In this document: positions 14,501 to 15,840 of the stretch, in pieces | How the letters are laid out: each line of letters starts with the position of its first letter | Numbering within the stretch: position 1 is the stretch's first letter | Source: Bacteroidetes bacterium UBA2322 | Lineage (GTDB): Bacteria > Bacteroidota > Bacteroidia > Chitinophagales > UBA2359 | Length of the DNA stretch: 15,840 nt | NCBI GenBank assembly: GCA_002345145.1 | Contig: DDVC01000045.1 | Coordinates: 1-15,840, forward strand | Reading direction: 5' to 3' | The notes under the pieces: generated by a model | What the model was told of the DNA's origin: nothing | The model's input: the letters and a program-made list of their open reading frames with translations, nothing else | Databases searched by the model: none | Program-made: the position numbers and the translations under genes

Positions 14501-15840
14501 ATTTGCCAACAAGGTAACCATTACGTGGGCAGACGGCTCTGCCTTATCCGGGCGCGCTTTCCGCATTTATCGAAACGGATTTTTAATTGCCACCCGCCCC
14601 CTCGGAACTACTTCTTATGAAGACCTAACCGTAAATTCGCAATCTATTTACCAGTATTGTGTAATTACCTTTAAATCGGGCTTGGGCGAATCTGACCCCA
14701 ACGCATCTTGCGATGCAGGCAGTACCCAAACTGCTGCCCCGCCTACTTCCATTACTGCAAGTTCATCGGTGAAATTAGTGCCCAGTATTTCTAACGCTTA
14801 CAACAGAGCCGGTCATGCAGTAGCACTTGCAGGCAGTACCATAGTAGTAGGCGCGCCGGGAGATCCGGGTAACGCATTTGTATTTAAAGGAGAAAGCGGC
14901 GGTACTTGGACAGAATCGGCAGTGCTGGCTAAGCCGTCTGAAACATTTAATTTGCAATATGCCTGCCCGCCAAATATCTGTACAGCCACTAGTACAAATA
15001 CTTATGAAAATCAACAATTTGGCACTTCGGTAGCATTAAGTAGCAATGGTAACAGAATTGTAGTAGGAACACCCAATGCATGGTATTGGGGTTCGGCGGT
15101 TAACCAAAATTACAGCTTAAATAACGGCGCAGTAATGGTTTATAATTTCAGCACTACTTCAAACAGTTGGGCGCATGCCCATACTAAAAAACCTACCGAT
15201 TTTTGGGGTAACCTTGGAACTAATGGAAATGAATATTTCGGAACCACGTTAGCTATTAGCGGCAATAATGTTGCTATCAGTTCGCCCGGTAGAAATGCCA
15301 ACAATGGTGCGGTGTTCAGATACGATGCCAATACTAATTCAGGACTTTCAAACATTTCTTCTTGTTATGGAGGACCCGATTTAGGTCGCTCTCTTGCCTT
15401 TTTTAGCACTGGCACCAATGTATTAATGGGCGCTCCTTTAAGCGGAAACGGTGGCTTTGGCGGTACAAGCGGTATGGTTTGGCAAAATGGTTGTGTAAAC
15501 ATGTGGTTAGGGTCGGGCAGTTTAGACGAGCGCTTCGGGCATTCATTGGCAGTTATCAATGCTGATGAGGTGCTTGTTGGCGCACCGCTAAATAATAATA
15601 TCGCAACACAATCAGGCTCTGTATATGTAAGTAAATACGGACAATCGGACTTTAACCAAAAGGTGCAAACCATTAAAGCCCCCAATCCTGCTGCTTTTGA
15701 CAAGTTTGGTAATAGTGTTGCTGTATCGGGCAATAGAGCGGTAATTGGCGCTCCGCAAAATAGCGACGGCGGGATAGGTGCAGGCGCTGTATTTGTATAT
15801 GAAAAGAAAAACGGAATCTGGCAGTTTGCAGCCAAACTTT
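11577..15840 (+). CDS. Large secreted FG-GAP propeller / FN3 repeat protein (partial, runs off the window)
   Basis: The frame stays open for 1,421 codons from the ATG at 11577 to the window edge, with no stop, so the C-terminus is missing. Residues 26-45 form a hydrophobic signal segment with likely cleavage after AMA (Ala45). Seven FG-GAP blades follow, centred on residues 64, 116, 168, 224, 292, 345 and 399, with signatures such as DRFGTSVAI, GAVYIF and WTQTQKL: one complete seven-bladed beta-propeller. Six FN3-like domains come next, at about 435-517, 524-684, 690-781, 788-870, 875-962 and 964-1047, with recurrent ATDGxFEDxVxxTW and YRIYRNGxLL. A second propeller starts near 1062, with six blades visible (near 1079, 1149, 1222, 1270, 1321, 1378). 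FN3 domain 2 carries a long insertion. Such proteins in Bacteroidota are usually exported by type IX secretion and act as adhesins or cell-surface/matrix components; the C-terminal sorting domain expected for that would lie outside the window. No enzymatic domain is visible. Confidence 0.92.
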   Translation, partial: MSYRSLPNQLTGNGNQYNCHTFSLNVAGFILLFFSIFIGFLPAMAQDVSTKITPSPAALYQDYGAAVAIADQVAVVGAPGDASNKGAAYIYDLVGTNWQVRPKLVTPDGVAGDKFGASVALTASVMVIGAPGITNNTGGAYVFVRSGNNWVFAQKLLPTGGITDDRFGTSVAIANGVIAIGASGDNQLGNDAGAVYIFRSPNNASWTQTQKLVAYDGILQDEFGYSVSISGNMLAVGSRFSDVPGIPAPLMHANAGAVYVYNSVITPPNTQPSFTNLTKLTAADRQMNDYLGNSISISGGLILAGAYGDDDFGTNSGSAYVFSGINYGTQTKITASNAAANDNFGWSVNISQNTALVGARFKNTAAGNAYIYTLSGSTWTQFANILNPTAPGNAASQFGYAVALSNNAAVIGAYRDTQNGTNAGAAYFYQFLAQPATVTATDGVFEQHVRISWTPHPNTTATSYTIYKYKNGNLLASIANASNPYDDTAVDLDTLYNYCVVANHPTWGQSQPRCDMGYKGTIASPANFTASDDLFEDRIVLNWQNVSTLSGLPNPKCVGGIIRDSILIRKNSGIIDTLPSSASTYTDFNIYSLIEYDYCLQQYFAEYDTVFEIKQTIYDLDTIPAVVTSLNDPYQPYLRIIDTIAGNPITYNVETLDTVFANTTYVYDTLITRTVIASAITCDLGSASIKKPLTFSPTYPFNGAAFSVDYYEDRTAMSWTRDLTSMNTGYRIYRNGTLLITINDPTITSFDDYNAVSNQIYEYCLVAYHSTIGESEALCEFGGNRIRPPDSVTATDGAFEDKVNVTWTLPIGTVAEGIRIYRDNVLIADLPIFFTMYTDVDVQGLTDYNYCVELYHGSWGTSSQTCDKGKIRIVKPTFTSITNGTPNHEDRIVLNWSNGSNVATGYRIYRNGALLTTINSAATLTFTDLSGITSLQSYEYQIESFSPVFGDSERSTGTGMAKIKSPTNVQATDGTFANKVTITWADGSALSGRAFRIYRNGFLIATRPLGTTSYEDLTVNSQSIYQYCVITFKSGLGESDPNASCDAGSTQTAAPPTSITASSSVKLVPSISNAYNRAGHAVALAGSTIVVGAPGDPGNAFVFKGESGGTWTESAVLAKPSETFNLQYACPPNICTATSTNTYENQQFGTSVALSSNGNRIVVGTPNAWYWGSAVNQNYSLNNGAVMVYNFSTTSNSWAHAHTKKPTDFWGNLGTNGNEYFGTTLAISGNNVAISSPGRNANNGAVFRYDANTNSGLSNISSCYGGPDLGRSLAFFSTGTNVLMGAPLSGNGGFGGTSGMVWQNGCVNMWLGSGSLDERFGHSLAVINADEVLVGAPLNNNIATQSGSVYVSKYGQSDFNQKVQTIKAPNPAAFDKFGNSVAVSGNRAVIGAPQNSDGGIGAGAVFVYEKKNGIWQFAAKL
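13761..14333 (+). repeat. DNA-level internal repeat between FN3 domains 3 and 5
   Basis: The 45 nt at 13761-13805 and 14289-14333, both encoding GYRIYRNGxLL and the next few residues, are identical at 37 positions without gaps. A further exact 15-nt match (ATTGTGCTGAACTGG) links FN3 domain 2 (13191-13205) with domain 5 (14250-14264). Related but more diverged copies lie near 14026 and 14559. The repeats are coding and mark duplication of domains within the large gene. Confidence 0.7.

Overview
The window looks like a chromosomal segment of a member of the Bacteroidota, possibly near Chitinophagales or Saprospiria; the exact lineage cannot be settled from the sequence alone. The reasons are near-matches to the Bacteroidota -7 promoter box TAnnTTTG upstream of several genes, no Shine-Dalgarno sequences, several lipobox signal peptides, a large secreted FG-GAP/fibronectin-type-III protein of the kind usually exported by the type IX secretion system, and the overall protein character. 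No mobile element, CRISPR array, tRNA or rRNA was found. Most of the window is ordinary housekeeping DNA.

Layout. At 158-1126 (+) is an aldose 1-epimerase family protein. It converges on an SPFH/prohibitin-like lipoprotein at 1144-1920 (-). Divergent from that is the CysQ-type inositol monophosphatase-family phosphatase at 2074-2850 (+), which converges on an uncharacterised helical, His/Cys-rich protein at 2882-3370 (-). From 3662 a likely four-gene transcription unit runs on the plus strand: a two-domain c-type cytochrome lipoprotein (3662-4366), a GT4 glycosyltransferase (4408-5628), a membrane GT2 glycosyltransferase with a TTG start (5645-6895), and the bifunctional riboflavin enzyme RibBA (6864-8117), which overlaps the GT2 gene by 32 nt. 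A perfect 15-bp hairpin at 8166-8205 probably terminates this unit and also the convergent glnS (8240-9922, -). Upstream of glnS on the same strand is a leucine-rich-repeat lipoprotein (10019-11089, -).

The right quarter (11577 to the window end, +) is one continuous open reading frame of 1,421 codons. It is cut by the window edge, so it has no stop here. I translated it codon by codon and found no interruption. It encodes a signal peptide, a complete seven-repeat FG-GAP beta-propeller, six fibronectin-type-III-like domains, and a second FG-GAP propeller of which six blades are visible. This is the most notable object in the window: a propeller-rod-propeller exoprotein with a predicted disulfide in five of its six FN3 domains.

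Functionally, the two glycosyltransferases probably act in cell-surface glycan or glycolipid assembly, and RibBA starts riboflavin synthesis. The four lipoprotein or secreted products (SPFH, cytochrome, LRR, FG-GAP/FN3) are envelope or surface components. Nothing ties all of them into one pathway, and I see no convincing new defence or mobile system.
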